A stretch of 64,000 nt of DNA, from positions 31,127-95,126 of the forward strand of contig WHVA01000442.1 of the NCBI GenBank assembly GCA_015179125.1, in the 5' to 3' direction. Of the stretch, positions 24,012 through 35,686 are shown in pieces. Position 1 is the first letter of the stretch. Each line of letters begins with the position of its first letter. Position numbers and translations under genes: made by a program. A model generated the notes under the pieces. That model had not been told where the DNA came from, ran no database searches, and saw only the letters and a program-made list of their open reading frames with translations. The DNA comes from Gautieria morchelliformis (lineage: Eukaryota; Basidiomycota; Agaricomycetes; Gomphales; Gomphaceae).

Positions 24012-25619
24012 TCAAGCATTTATACGAGGCCCAAGCAATGCCTCATAGTTCTTTAGGAGCTGGTCGTCGGTGCGCGACCAATCCTCCACCGTCTTTCGGT
24101 TCCTCTCTTCTGCATCCTGGCTTACAGAAGGGAGGACTCTCTGCGAGCCCACTTTCCTTGCACCACGCACGAGGGCAGACGTACGGGGAATTCGGGATGC
24201 ATCAAGCTTATCGAATACAGTACGCAGCGTAGACGTGGCAAGGGCACCACTGTCCGAGGGAGCATATGTCTGGAGGAGCTCAGTCAGAGTGGAGACATCT
24301 TCAAGTGCTTGGTTGGCCCCTTGTCCAAGATGCTGTGGTGTGGAGAAAACCACGTTCATGTCGTATTACCAGGGGGATCAAAGGAACGACACGTACAGGA
24401 GCCGTTGGATGCGCAGCATCCCCAATTAAGACCACCCTGCCACTATGCCAAGTGGCTAGTTCTTTCCTGTCGTAGAGACCAAACTGTAGATATCGTCGAC
24501 ACTACGTTCTATCAACGACAATGGTTACCCTCACCTTGATGAGCTCAGGGGCCCCATTTATCAATTCTTGTGCAGAGATGCCGTCTTCCCACTCGCAGTT
24601 GAGTTTGTCGAGAAAATCAGGCCTGTCGCCTACCTCAGCTTTCCAGTTCTCTCGTGCCTGCGCTTCAGTACGAGTGACCGCCCACGAGATCAAGGTCGTA
24701 TCTGCGTGTGTTCCAGAGTCTGGGTCATCTAGAACCTTGACACCCGCCGCATACGAAATTACATGCATGCTGTCAGCATAGAGGTTCTGCATGTGTCGAA
24801 TCCTTCGAGGTATTAGGGTCATTCCCGCAGTCTGTTGCCCGTGCATGGGTTTAGTTTTAAGGATGTGACAACACGGATATAGATACGCACCTGTGTCATG
24901 CCTGTGTATTCGGCCGTTTCGTTCCCAAATAATGCGGCGCGCGTCCTAGAATGAAGGCCATCACACCCAACAACGAAGCTGCCCTTCACCGACTGCTCAT
25001 TCTCAAAAATCGCAGTCACAGAATCCTCTCCTTGCTCGAGGCTTGCTAAGGGATGGCCAAAGCGGACCTCAATACCGTGCGTCAGGACAGATTCGACGAG
25101 GTACCTGGGCAAATATCGCTAATGGGAGGTAAAGCGAGGCGGAAAATTTAAACCTACTTGAGGAAGACGCTTCTTTTCACTCCTGCAAAGGGATACCCAA
25201 AGTGGTTTGGGATCTTCGAGGGCACGTCGGAGTTGATAAGAGGCCCCGCATCAGTTCTGTAGGACAATACTTCGACGGGAGTAGCAATATTACGGGCGAA
25301 GAGCGGTTCGGCGAGACCCAGCGAGTCTAGCACGCGCAGACTGTGTCACCACGGAACTTCAGCCTGATCGTCAATGTTTTGTATGCCTAAAGCTCACCCA
25401 TTCGGGGCGAGGTTGAGAGATGAACCACCCTGCGCTGAAAAGCCAAATGAAATAAAAACAGCTTAGAACAGATATAGCGAACATCGTTGTAGGTAACACA
25501 CCCGGGCCATCGTACTTTTCGAAAAGAATCACTTTGTATCCCTTCTTGTGCAAGCTTATAGCCAGGGCTGGGCCAGCTACTCCTGCGCCGATAATGAGAA
25601 TAGGTAAGGGATCCGACAT
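24012..25619 (-). CDS. FAD-dependent monooxygenase (salicylate hydroxylase-like)
   Basis: Class A flavoprotein hydroxylase acting on an unknown, probably aromatic, substrate. The start at 25619 gives the dinucleotide-binding fold ILIIGAGVAGPALAISLHKK with an acidic residue at the strand end (LFEKYDG). Further blocks are RNIATPVEVLSYRTD, YLVESVLTHGIEVRFGHP, and the NAD(P)H/FAD DG motif GSFVVGCDGLHSRTRAALF. After a GTGAGG..CTACAG intron comes FGLYDRKELATWHSGRV with VVLIGDAAHPTAP, the GD motif binding the FAD ribityl chain. The next exon is HLGQGANQALEDVSTLTELL. The C-terminus ends NYEALLGPRINA with the stop at 24012. All signature motifs are intact. It is convergent with the SNF2 gene, with 259 bp between the stops. 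Confidence 0.87.
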
Positions 25620-27207
25620 GGGAGTGATGTACTACTGGTCTGAGCAGGTACGTACAAAGTATAGTCACTAAATAGTGTCGGCGTCTGAACCCGATGAATC
25701 CAATGCAATGACCAGTACTACTGAGCTCGGTCACCGGAATACCGGTGGCCATGTACTCGGCTAGATATCAACAGGGTCCTCGTTCGCCGGAGCTGCACCG
25801 TCAGCAGCAGCCCCCCGGAGCGCGGATGTACAGCCCACACAAAGGATTTCAGGATACTTCGGGGATAGACACCTCACCGAGCACCACCCGGGAGGGTCGT
25901 GAATGGACGGTCCTCTTTGTGCGTCAGACAAAACAAGTAAAAGAATGTTTACAAAAAAATTCCATATTTACACAATTTATGCTCACCACCGATGCCGGTG
26001 AGCGCATATCATATCCCGGCGTTGTCGGGTGTACGGCTGCGGGACTGCGCGGACGTGAGAGCGCAGGTCCGGTGCTCTCGGGAGTCTCTAGCGGCCGCGT
26101 GGCCGTCGTAACAATCGACTATGCGAGGTTGACGCATCACGAAAACGGTGACTCGAAGCTGGCGATCGGTGGCAGGTGACCAGCCGCAGTTAACTACCAC
26201 GGGGGTCGACGGCCAGCAGCCCTGCCATCTGCCGCCACCAACGCCACCCGCCCACACTTCCCACCAGCACATCCAAAAACTTGTCCGTTGGGTCCAGATT
26301 TACGCCTGATTTACGGGTCCGGAAGAGCTCATATGGTAAGTACATACACAGGCAGGACTTAGACTGCTTAAAAACTTGATTTTGGCCGGCCAACCTATAC
26401 GTGAGCGCAGACACGCTTAATCCACAAAATCGCGCACCTTGTATAGCCATGAACTCTTGATGCGTCGATATACAGCCTCCGCTCTCAAAAAATCCAGAGC
26501 TTAGCGCGATTTCGGCGTACCTCGGTCAACGATAAATATTTTTAGTACTCCCTTTCCTTGCTGCTAAAAAATATGGTAAAACCTTTTTCCCATCCCAATT
26601 CCTGACTAAAAAACCATCTACAAGTTATCCTGCAAACGCAGAGTCCCAAACAATTCTTTGTCAGCTAAGTATGCTTGGATTGTTTGGCAAGGTTGACTAG
26701 GCAGAGTTTGCGGGCAGTTTGCGAGCGTGGTTGTGTTTTATTGAAAAGCAGCGGGCGATATATTGCAGACCGAAGGCTTGCCCATAGGTTGCAAGCAGAG
26801 GGTGCATTTAACACAAGCAGAAAAACTTCAAATTTATGGAGAGATTATTGCGGCCTAAGCGCAGTCTAGTCACTACCTGAAGGGCAAGCCGCAGGAGGGT
26901 GCCAAACAGGCAAACAAACCTCTGGTTGTGTACCTAACAATAGCCTGGTAGGGCCCAATGAGCTACGGTCGAGCTCTCCGTCGAACGTTCAAACGTTCAA
27001 TTTTTCAAAGCGTATAACCGGCACTGCCGCGCTGTCGCTATCTCATGAAATTTCATGAAACCCGGTTATATACTTTAAACCCTCAATAATTTATCAGGCC
27101 TCGTACTCGAACCGTCGCCCGGTAACTCGGTGGCGTCGGCGGGTTTCGCACCCCGCCGTAAACCTGGAAGTCCTCTCCATCTGGAAGTAGTTGTGCGACA
27201 AGACCGT
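25620..27207. other. Intergenic region, possibly transposon-derived, between the monooxygenase and GPI12
   Basis: This 1.6-kb gap lies between two divergent genes. Plus ORF 25745-26179 and minus ORF 26009-26272 have no recognisable domain and overlap each other. The stretch 26500-27100 is AT-rich and shows no coding signal. At 27012-27075 an imperfect inverted repeat (gtataaccgg ... ccggttatatac) flanks a catgaaatttcatg palindrome, suggesting a decayed foldback element. No transposase was found. Confidence 0.4.
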
Positions 27208-28153
27208 ATGCGTCACACTTGGCGCAATATTTCTGTCATATTCATAGCATGGCTCCTCGTATCCTCTTATGGCGGTGTCTACCCTTCCTCCTCTTCGTTC
27301 GGAGGGGCAGAGCGAGTGCTTCTGTTAACAGCCCATCCGGACGATGAGTGTATGTTTTTCGCTCCTACAATCTTGTCACTTCTCCAGAGCTCTGTGGCCC
27401 TCTTCTCCGTGTGTCTTTCAGTAGGCAAGAATCCTCTCTCTTTCTTTTTCTTTCTGTTACTTATCACGCCTATCAATCACTGTTTCAAGGCAACGCTGAT
27501 GGTCTTGGAGACACGAGGGTGCTTGAATTGCGTAAAAGTCTCCGAGTCCTTGGTATTCCTGATCAGAGGTCGCTGGTGGTAAATCACCCGTACGTCCCCA
27601 ATCATGGTTGAAGCTTAGCCTTTCCTATGGGTCCAACGCTAGTCTTCTTCAAGACAACTTTACTGAGGCCTGGGACTCCGAAGTCATCGCAGAGGTTGTT
27701 GGGCCTTACATTGATCGTCACAATATTACTGTGGTACGTTTAACCAGTCTATTACTCGTACGTAGCTCAATGTCACGATAGATACTAACTTTCGACCAAG
27801 TTGGTGTCTCGCAACACCCAAATCATATTTCCCTGCCAGGTGGCGTTTCTCATCTCTTGAGCAGCCCTGGCGCCCCCTCAGTCCAAGCATTCGCTCTAAG
27901 AACTGTCCCGCTCTTCCACAAATACTTAGGGCCCGTAGCACCTTTCTTGACCAAACTCGGCCTCTGCCTTCCATGGACATCATCAACCAATGAGCATACA
28001 CATATCGCAGGCTTCGGCGAATACCTCAGTGCACTACGTGCCATGTATCAACACCAAAGCCAGCTCGTCTGGTTTCGATGGCTGTACGTCTTGTTTTCGC
28101 GATACATGTGGGTCAACGAGTGGTTCGAGATGGACGTCACTCGAGCACAGTAG
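27208..28153 (+). CDS. GPI12: GPI12/PIG-L: GlcNAc-PI de-N-acetylase
   Basis: ER membrane-anchored enzyme for the second step of GPI-anchor synthesis, removing acetate from GlcNAc-phosphatidylinositol. The ATG at 27208 is followed by a membrane anchor (ISVIFIAWLLVSSYGGVY) and the LmbE/PIG-L motif LLLTAHPDDECMFFAPTI. After a GC-AG intron (27425-27489) comes GNADGLGDTRVLELRKSLRV. Later exons give LLQDNFTEAWDSEVIAEVV and ILTFDQVGVSQHPNHISLP, the second metal/active-site HPNH motif. The C-terminus is LVWFRWLYVLFSRYMWVNEW, with the stop at 28151-28153. The AHPDDE and HPNH residues are intact. Orientation is divergent from the monooxygenase. Confidence 0.9.
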
Positions 28154-28850
28154 GCAATGTACACATTGAAGAAGATGCAGATCCCCTTCTAGTGCTTCCC
28201 AAGGGCTATGTTAGCCCCTACCCCGCCCACACTGAACTCCCGGAGTTGTTTACGCATCCATCCTGTTCCCACCTGGATGTGTGGTTCGAGCGGGGGAAAG
28301 GTCGATCGCCAGGACCGTATGACGTGTTTGCGGATGCGTCCACCAAGAGTGCGAAGAAATGGTCGTAGGTAAAGCGTGAGAACTAGCCTGTGCGAATATT
28401 AGCATACCGTTTCATCCCATCCATGTAGTACATACAGTGCAGCACCCTGTGCAAACGGGGAAAGAATCTTTAATAGGAATAGGTTATTGAGTTCATGATT
28501 TCGTCCAGATCCCATAAGTAATGGTAGAGACCCTTACTTGATTGCGTATAGTCACATATAATATTCCGCCCCAATCCAACCGCAACGGAACTCCATAAAA
28601 TCCTGCCTCTGTTCCTGACGATTTCCCAGCCATGTCAATTGACTTCTCCTTTGTCAACTTCTCCCCCTTCCTAGCGCTATTTGCTATTTTGGCGTCAGTT
28701 CTCGCGATAAAGCATTCTTGTGCGTCGTCGTGGTGTATAAATCGCTGGAGAGAAAGTAGGTAACTTTGCTCGAAACGCAGATCAGGGATGGATAAGGCTA
28801 GTTTCCCTGGTGAAAGGCGACCATGGGGATGAGCACGATCAAACGAGGTC
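28154..28850. other. GPI12-RRG7 gap with an unexplained ORF
   Basis: A plus-strand open stretch (about 28154-28368) reads NVHIEEDADPLLVLPKGYVS, PYPAHTELPELFTHPSC and GPYDVFADASTKSAKKW. It directly follows the GPI12 stop in another frame. Its composition is protein-like, but I cannot assign it. It could be a 3'-terminal exon of a GPI12 splice variant or a remnant. A minus ORF at 28493-28852 overlaps the RRG7 promoter and is probably chance. Confidence 0.35.
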
Positions 28851-29588
28851 ATGTCCAGCTCGCGGAGCTATCGAGCGGAGTTTGCCGCAACCACCAGCAT
28901 GGCCCTCTCTACTGTCCATCGCGGCGTTACCTTCGAGAAACGGTCGCTCGAAATTTTGCAATCCCAGCTTTCCATGTCTCTTCAAAAAGTAGGCGGTAGA
29001 TCTGATGGAGGAATCGACCTACAAGGCTGGTGGTGGCTCCCGCCTACCAGACGTGCTCCCTCAGCCTCCCATACTCTTCCTACTTGGACAGGTATAGACG
29101 GTATTCCACGCCGGCGAATACGCGTTCTTGGACAGTGCAAAGCAGAAAAGAAGAAAATGGGACCGAATTATGTACGCGAGATGGAAGGCGTCCTGGGCCG
29201 TCACAACACTCAGGAAAGACGAGATCCTGTTGTCGGGCTATTGGTCTCACAATCAGCTTTCACGCGCTCAACAGTTCTTAGAGCGTTCTCATCACGGATC
29301 CCCTTATTTCTTTTGCATATTCCGCCTGAAACACACGAGCTTGACCATGATAGAGATGCTGAGGAAGACGGGGACGTTACAACGCCACCCGAATTGATTG
29401 GCTCTGCCGTCTGGAATCCAGCTCTCGGTTCTGAGCAAGGGTTGCTTGGAGGAGAGTATGCTGCCCGTTGGGAATGGTCTATATATACTGGAGGCGGTCG
29501 ACCTGGTCTGTGGTGGAATGGGGAGAAGCTGAGTAATTGGGTTCCTCCCACAAACGTCCTGGAAGCGGATCAGAACCGGGATTCATGA
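28851..29588 (+). CDS. RRG7: Rrg7-like mitochondrial protein (restriction-endonuclease-like fold)
   Basis: Member of the fungal family required for respiratory growth, which has a PD-(D/E)xK nuclease-like core; the precise activity is unknown. This is a single open exon of 245 codons. Early residues FEKRSLEILQSQLSMSLQKV are followed by GGRSDGGIDLQGWW, the acidic active-site-like block. Then comes RIRVLGQCKAEKKKMGP, the QxK half of the motif, and GLLVSQSAFTRSTVLRAF. The end is VPPTNVLEADQNRDS. An ATG at 28899 is an alternative start. The N-terminus is rich in Arg and Ser, compatible with a mitochondrial presequence. It lies in the same direction as GPI12. Confidence 0.75.
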   Translation: MSSSRSYRAEFAATTSMALSTVHRGVTFEKRSLEILQSQLSMSLQKVGGRSDGGIDLQGWWWLPPTRRAPSASHTLPTWTGIDGIPRRRIRVLGQCKAEKKKMGPNYVREMEGVLGRHNTQERRDPVVGLLVSQSAFTRSTVLRAFSSRIPLFLLHIPPETHELDHDRDAEEDGDVTTPPELIGSAVWNPALGSEQGLLGGEYAARWEWSIYTGGGRPGLWWNGEKLSNWVPPTNVLEADQNRDS

Positions 29589-29741
29589 TCGCCCATCCGG
29601 AGAGCTCACTGCATCACGGCTGGTCTTACGCCGTGTTCGTCAAAGTAAGAATAGTACAGACGTGACACAAACAGTATTACAGAATTATCTGTGCTGCCAA
29701 GATACGAATGAACGCAATGGGACCGGTGATCCTGATCAGGT

Positions 29742-31339
29742 TTACATGTCTACAACGTCAAAGTCTGCTTCCTCGCCCTCTGCCTCGAGGGCTTCTATGT
29801 TGCAGGGACGAAAAATCAGTTTAATTCCCAAACGCCCGCATACCGTATTCATCGCTTGCTGTCGAAGGTTGTCAGGATCATCATGGTTGATGACAAGTTC
29901 CTCGAGCATCTTCAAGCTGGAGTGACTGAAAGCTTGACCCCACTTGTCCTCCCTCGACCCAGTGGTAGGTTCAAGCATCAGCCAACCAACCTCGACATAT
30001 TTCAGCTCGTCAGCTGTGAAGTACGAAAATACTGAGGTGTCGTACGCAGCTTCGGGAAGTCGAAAGCGCTGGAGTTTCGGGAAATGCAAGGGTGCCACTG
30101 ACGCCAAAGTATCCTGGAAATTACCATGGCCATGTATCATGTGTAGGGTGAGCTCTCGAAGAGAATGTTGATACGACTTGCAAAGGAAGCCAATTGCTTT
30201 GGAGGTAGTTTCGGTATCATTCAGGGATGTAACCGCTAAGTCGAGTACCTGAAGGTCGCTGCATCTCGCTAAATCCGATGCTAGCGGCCAAGGAATGTGC
30301 CCTTTAGATCTGTCATGAAAGTGGAAGGAGACCAATGATTTGGGAGGAACAAAAGCTGTATTTTGCAGCTCTTCAAATGGGCGGGTCAGGATTATGGTAC
30401 AGCTGTTGAGACGGTCCCAAGAGGCCAATGCGGGACCATACCGTTCAAGGGGCATAGGATCTACCAGATGAAGCGTTCGAAGATTCGGCGAACGTAATAA
30501 GCCATTGAGAATGTTCTCATTTGTCATATCCGGAGGTGGGAACCAAGCTTCGTATCTTCTAGCGGAGACGTATGAAGCCTCATTTGTGAATATGATTTTG
30601 ACCGCAGACAGAGAGGTACACATCGCGAGTATCTGCCCCACATCTGCTTGCCAGCGCGTCCAATGAGATCCTTGAGCGGTCTTAGAAGGGTGATATAACC
30701 TAGCGTCCCTTCGATGAACTGTCTTCCAGTTAGGCCTTATGCTGTGTGTGGATGATGAAACGCCCTGTCCACGAGCTTCGGCCGCATCCAGTTGTGCAGC
30801 ATGTCGCAATGGACGGGGTCTCCTAGGAATACTGGCGGTACATCTGAACTCTGAAAAACAGAAGGTAATGCGAGACACCGCAAGAGCCAGATGTCGTTCA
30901 TTCTGAAACGTCCTGATAATCCCTTTGAGCGCGTCCGATGTGAGTGCCTCGAGTTCTTCGAAGAACACATCGCGGGCGTTTGCCCGCCACGATCGCGACA
31001 CCTGAGCAAGACATCGATAAATATTGAGCCGACTGTTTAAATTTGATATTTCAAAGTCGGAGGCAGGATGGGAAATAGAATTCTTCGTGGTATAGACGAT
31101 CTGGAAGATCGGTCGCCTACCGTAACATTGATAAGATTCAATCGTTACAGTAAAAGATATCGAGGAGGCCACCCTAAAGATACATACCATGTCTCGAACG
31201 GTAATTCACGACGGGGGAGAGCTAATGCCACATTCCCTAGTTGTGCTTCGCTGAAATGCGAGTCTGAGTGCATTGAGGAAGGAAGCTTACCGCTGCTTAC
31301 GTCATTTGTAAGAAGTTGATGGGACTCGCAGAGTCGCAA
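29742..31339 (-). CDS. F-box-like / LRR-like protein
   Basis: Probably a substrate adaptor for an SCF ubiquitin ligase; these proteins are very numerous in Agaricomycetes. A first exon (31339, or the inner ATG at 31273) ends RRELPFETW, the start of a typical F-box. A GTATGT..GGTAG intron leads to the long exon with RPIFQIVY, RCLAQVSRSWRANARDVFFE and ALTSDALKGI. Leucine-rich blocks follow: LLRSPNLRTLHLVDPMPLE, CSDLQVLDLAVTSL, SLRELTLHMIHGHG, FPKLQRFRLPEAAYD and KMLEELVINHDDP. The tail is acidic (EAEGEEADFDVVDM), with the stop at 29742-29744. The repeats are irregular LRR-like rather than strict. A possible internal intron lies near 30740-30860. Confidence 0.65.
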
Positions 31340-31538
31340 CCTCCTTGCCCATGATCAGCGACGTATGTGTACCGCCATCGCGCATTCCATATCTTATCTT
31401 CCCTCGACTGTTATCACTTCGTGTTTCTTGTTTCACATAGTTTCTATATAGCATAAATATAATGTTCTCCTGGAACCTTGAAGCTTGGAGCTTGAGTACT
31501 TTTCACCGTCAAAACCCTATAACTTCCTGAGGATCTTT

Positions 31539-34500
31539 ATGTCTTCTCCTGGTGTGTTCAAGCCCTTGCTACGTGAGCCTTATCTTTTTGCGCTGGAATG
31601 TTGCTACAGCCCCGAATTTGAATATCAGCACAAAGCACAGGATATGGGGTCGTCGTTGGCGTCGGGTTCTTCTTCGCCGGGCTAATGCTTCTCTTGACCT
31701 TCTTTCAAAGCAAGTTTACCCGTCTTTCCCCGGCTTCCCCAGAAGAGGTAAGTCTTATTTCCCGTATTTGCCGCACTTTCAATGATATTCGTCACTAATT
31801 CAATTACGATAAGTTCACCAGTGCTTCGAGGAACGTCAAACCCGGCTTGATTTGTTGCGGGATGTAAGGTCAAATCGTACCTTCTCAAATACGGTTCTTA
31901 TGTATTTTTTCAGCGTGAGTGCCGCGACATGGAGCGCCACTTTACTCCAGTCAAGCACGGCAGCGTATACCTTTGGTGAGAGTAAACTTATATGATGTCT
32001 CGACCACAGGCTTATAGTTCTTTAGGCGTCAGTGGTCCATGGTACATACCCGGCTCCTGCTCCACCGCTCCTCCTATGCTTCCTAATTCTAAACAGGTGG
32101 TATGGTGTAGGCGGAACGGCACAGCTCGGTTTCTTCACGTCCGTTTGTCCCTTACCAATTGTTTTACTAAACGTCGCTTATGTCTCTAACTGAAACAGGA
32201 TGGTTGCCGCAAAAATTAAGATGAATGCGAACGGCGCTCACACATTCCTCGAAGTATGTCGCATGTAATTGTTGTTTATCATCATTTCACCGAGGTGGCA
32301 TGCCAAGATCGTCAAAGTCCGCTTCGGCACCTCCGCCCACATTCTGTTCACATTTTATGGTTTGCTGTGTAACCTTATTGTGTGCGGCTCTCTTCTTTGT
32401 GCGTCACGACGTTAGACTACTTCACCTGAGAGACTGGGACACTCATCACACTTATGTCCTCTTATCTAAGTGGGGGGAGCTGCAACGGTCAATGCTCTTA
32501 CGGGGGTGAATATTGACGCGGCATGTTTGCTGCTCCCTGTTGGCATAGCCGTTTGTAAGTTTTACCTGACACATCTGAGGAAGAACGTACTCAGCAAGCA
32601 TACACCTGTGTAGACGTTGTGTTTGGTGGTCTCCGTGCCACGTTTGTTTGCGACTGGTCACACACCTTGATCCTCTTTATCATTATATACCTGTTCCTCT
32701 TCAACACATTGTCGGCACTTGTCTCCTTTTTACCTAACTTGGCATCTCTCTGATTGGCTGCCTTTTTAGTGGTACCTCCAGTATCATAGGGAGCACTTCT
32801 GCCATGTACGATCTTCTCGTGGACGCCGCGCGCGTCACACCTGTCCCCGGCAACCAAGACGGGAGCTATCTCACTATGAAATCTAACCAGGGACTTGTCT
32901 TCGGAGCTGCCGTCTTTATGGGTGGGTTTTCAGGTGTATTTTGTGATCAAGGTGTGGAATTTCTGTATATACCGTGAATATTCTGGACTTACTCCTCCTA
33001 GGATACTGGCAAAGAGTAAGGTTGATCAAGCGCTCGATAAATTCCGCTCACCATGGGCTTAGGCGATCGCCAGTGCACCTGAATCGACCACAAAAGCCTA
33101 CGTCCGTTTGCTTTTGTTTGTGAGTGATATCGTTGTGGACTGATCACCCTGCAGATGCTCGGTGGGATCTCGTGGTTTTCTGTACCTTGGGCGTTTGCCA
33201 GCTGTCTTGGCTTGGCGGCCCGTGCATTAGTTTCCAACGTCCGTAGCTCCTCTACCTCTCTGTAAAGTTTGTATAGTCATTTCTTGGCACTTTTAGCCAC
33301 TATTTCCCACATATCCAGAACCACTTTCGGCATCTCAAGTACGTACCCTTTCCATACCTGGTTGTATGAACTGATTAGTCGATTAATCGGCTCCTCAGAC
33401 TAGTGCCGGCCTCGCTGCGCCAGCCGCTGCAGCGGTCCTTATGGGAAAGGGCGGTGCAGCGGCAATTCTCGTCGTCGTCTTGTAGGATGATTACTGTAAC
33501 ATTAGAATGGTCTACTGATATACTCCCCAACAGCATGGCCGTCACCTCAGCTGCCAGTGCCGAACTCATAGCTGTTTCTAGTATATTGTACGTCTCCCCT
33601 CTCTGTGACCCCGTCCGGCGCTGATCAAGCAGCAATATAGCTCTTATGAGTAAGTTGAATGCGCATGGGTCCGTCAAACAATTTTACCAAACTGGTCTCA
33701 GTGTGTATCGTACTTACTGGAATAAGAACGCCACCGGGGAAGAAATTGTACGGATATCTCACTACACCATCGCAGTGTGGTCTGTCTGGATGGGTGCATG
33801 GTCCGTTATTGTCAGTGAGGTGTACCCTTGGTCTTCTGATGACTGAAACCCGCACGTAGCTCCACCGTGTTAATATCGACTTAGGCTGGGTAATATTCTT
33901 TGTGCTGGCGAAATTTATACAAATATACTAATATGGCTCGTGTCGTCTCATATATGCAGTTATTCTACGTCCAGTGAGTCATTATATCATTACACGTTTC
34001 GCTTACCTTTCTGTCCATTTAGAGGGGTAATTCTGGCGCCTGCCGTCATACCCATTGGCCTCACCATTACCTGGAGCAAACTTAACAGAGTCGCACTGTT
34101 TGCTGGCACATTCTCTGGGTTCGCCTGTGGCATGTCCGCTTGGATAGTTGGATGTCTGAAGATATACGGTAAATGTCTATCTGCAAAAGACTATATACAA
34201 TTCTCGTTCATTAGGTGATATTAGGGCAAATCAACATTCCAAACCTGGCGCTGCCGTACTCTGCCGTATGCAGTGAACTTGCTAGTGTGCTGGTCAGCGG
34301 CGTAGTCACTATCGGCATCTCGCTCGCCTGTGGGCCTCACATTTGTGTGTATCGTCACTCACCCGCTTACTGGGGGTTATTCTTGACAGATCCTGCCAAC
34401 TATGATTTCGAGGGGACTCGTGCCATGACCCTCATCGACCCCGTCCACCCCGAGATACCACAGGATCTGGAGAAGCGGAAGGTGGTCTTGAAAAGGGAAT

Positions 34501-34998
34501 CGGAGAATATACCTCCCAGTTCCGATGCCTCAACCGAATTACCTGCGGTTCAAATCAACGCGGGTGCCTCCCCAGAAGAATTACGGCGGGTTTTTAGGCG
34601 TGCGATGTGGCCAAGTGTCATACTAGCGGTCATAGTGGTGGTGGTAAGTGTACTACCAGCCTACACGCCGCTGTTGCCTCACCGGGACTCCCCATACAGG
34701 TCGTGCCTTTTCCCATGTTCCTTTCACACTACGTATTCTCTCATACGTTCTTCCGATTTTGGATAGCCTGTACCATGGTGCGTGACATTATCATTGGCAT
34801 ACTATCCAAGTTATGCCTCAGTTTCACCAATCACGGGGATAGATCTGGGTACTATGCGCGGGCATATTCTGTATCATTCTTCCGATATGGGAGTCAAGGG
34901 CCGATATATCCACTATTATTGTGGGGTGCTTGGCATATCTTCGATCGAAAGATTCGGAGAGTAGTAAGAAGACTGAAGAAAGTATGATTATGATGTAG
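31539..34998 (+). CDS. DUR3: DUR3-type urea:proton symporter (SSS family)
   Basis: Plasma-membrane urea/polyamine transporter of the sodium:solute symporter superfamily. Exon 1 (31539-31566) gives MSSPGVFKPLLR. Exon 2 gives YGVVVGVGFFFAGLMLLLTF. Family blocks then run in order: FTSASRNVKPGLI, KIKMNANGAHTFLE, NALTGVNIDAACLLLPVGIA, VFGGLRATFVCDWSHTLILF, VPGNQDGSYLTMKSNQGLVF, MGGFSGVFCDQGYWQRAIAS, MLGGISWFSVPWAFASCLGL, SAGLAAPAAAAVLMGKGGAA, MAVTSAASAELIAVSSI and ILAPAVIPIGLTITWSKLN. An exon with NYDFEGTRAMTLIDPVHPEI follows, then the last membrane spans (ILPIWESRADISTIIVGC). The stop is at 34996-34998. At least 14 introns of 45-60 nt are needed. No disabling change was seen. Its presence indicates use of urea as a nitrogen source. 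Confidence 0.9.
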
Positions 34999-35194
34999 AT
35001 ATTTTTTGAATATGTTTAGCTGAGCCGTCCGAAGCATGAAGTGCTCCATTGGAGCAATGCCGAGTGATGTGAGAGGCACGGTTCAATTGTTAGTAGTAGA
35101 AGTACAACAATTTCATGATATACTAACGGTGCACAGCAAAACCAGGTGGTACAGGTCCTATTACAACTATGCGGTTGTGGTATAAGCCTCGAAT

Positions 35195-35686
35195 CTATGA
35201 CTCTTTCGTGATAAGCTCATTCACGATCTCGACCGCTCGTATGAACTTCTTCTTGTCTTCCTCCGAGGCCTGAATTTCACTGTATCCACTCCCACAGCCG
35301 GAGGGACCGCCATTGCGCCACTGAAGATCTTCACTTCCCCACGCAATGCTGGTATCGAGGCCGTAAATATCCTGAATTCCCGGCGGGGACTCCACGGGTA
35401 TCTCTTTGAGAATGGAATGCAACTCCTCAATAAGAGCAGTATAAGAATCGACAGGGATTTTCTTCGGTTCAGCGTCGGATAGGGAAGGTGTTCCATCCTG
35501 CCTCACTGCAGAGTTGATGACGAGCTCTGCCGGGTGATCCTTGGATCGCGACAGTACGTAGATTGCAGATGGGGTTGGGGGCGCAAACCCACCTGCAATG
35601 CCTGTACGGCGATAAATACAACGTTTCGTTTGCTAGGAGTGTAGCATACCGTGCTGCAAACGTATAACGAACTCAGCTGGAAGCAT
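35195..35686 (-). CDS. Conserved-looking uncharacterised protein (about 145 aa)
   Basis: I do not recognise a named family. Exon 1 (start 35686) encodes MLPAEFVIRLQH. A GTATGC..TTGCAG intron gives GGFAPPTPSAIYVLSRSKDH and PAELVINSAVRQDGTP. The large exon continues KKIPVDSYTALIEELHSILK, EIPVESPPGIQDIYGLDTS, AWGSEDLQWRNGGPSGC and KKFIRAVEIVNELITKES. There is no signal peptide or membrane span. The protein is acidic with two helical stretches and a Gly/Trp-rich middle. The intact splice sites and codon pattern support a real gene. It is convergent with DUR3, leaving 196 bp between stops. Confidence 0.6.

Noticed and set aside
23807..24232. 141-aa plus ORF overlapping the FAD monooxygenase 3' end
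   Set aside because: It is the antisense of the monooxygenase last exon, which carries clear family motifs.
25745..26179. 144-aa plus ORF between two divergent genes
   Set aside because: No recognisable motif, overlapped by an opposing ORF, and composition unlike the neighbouring genes. Kept only as a note in the intergenic entry.
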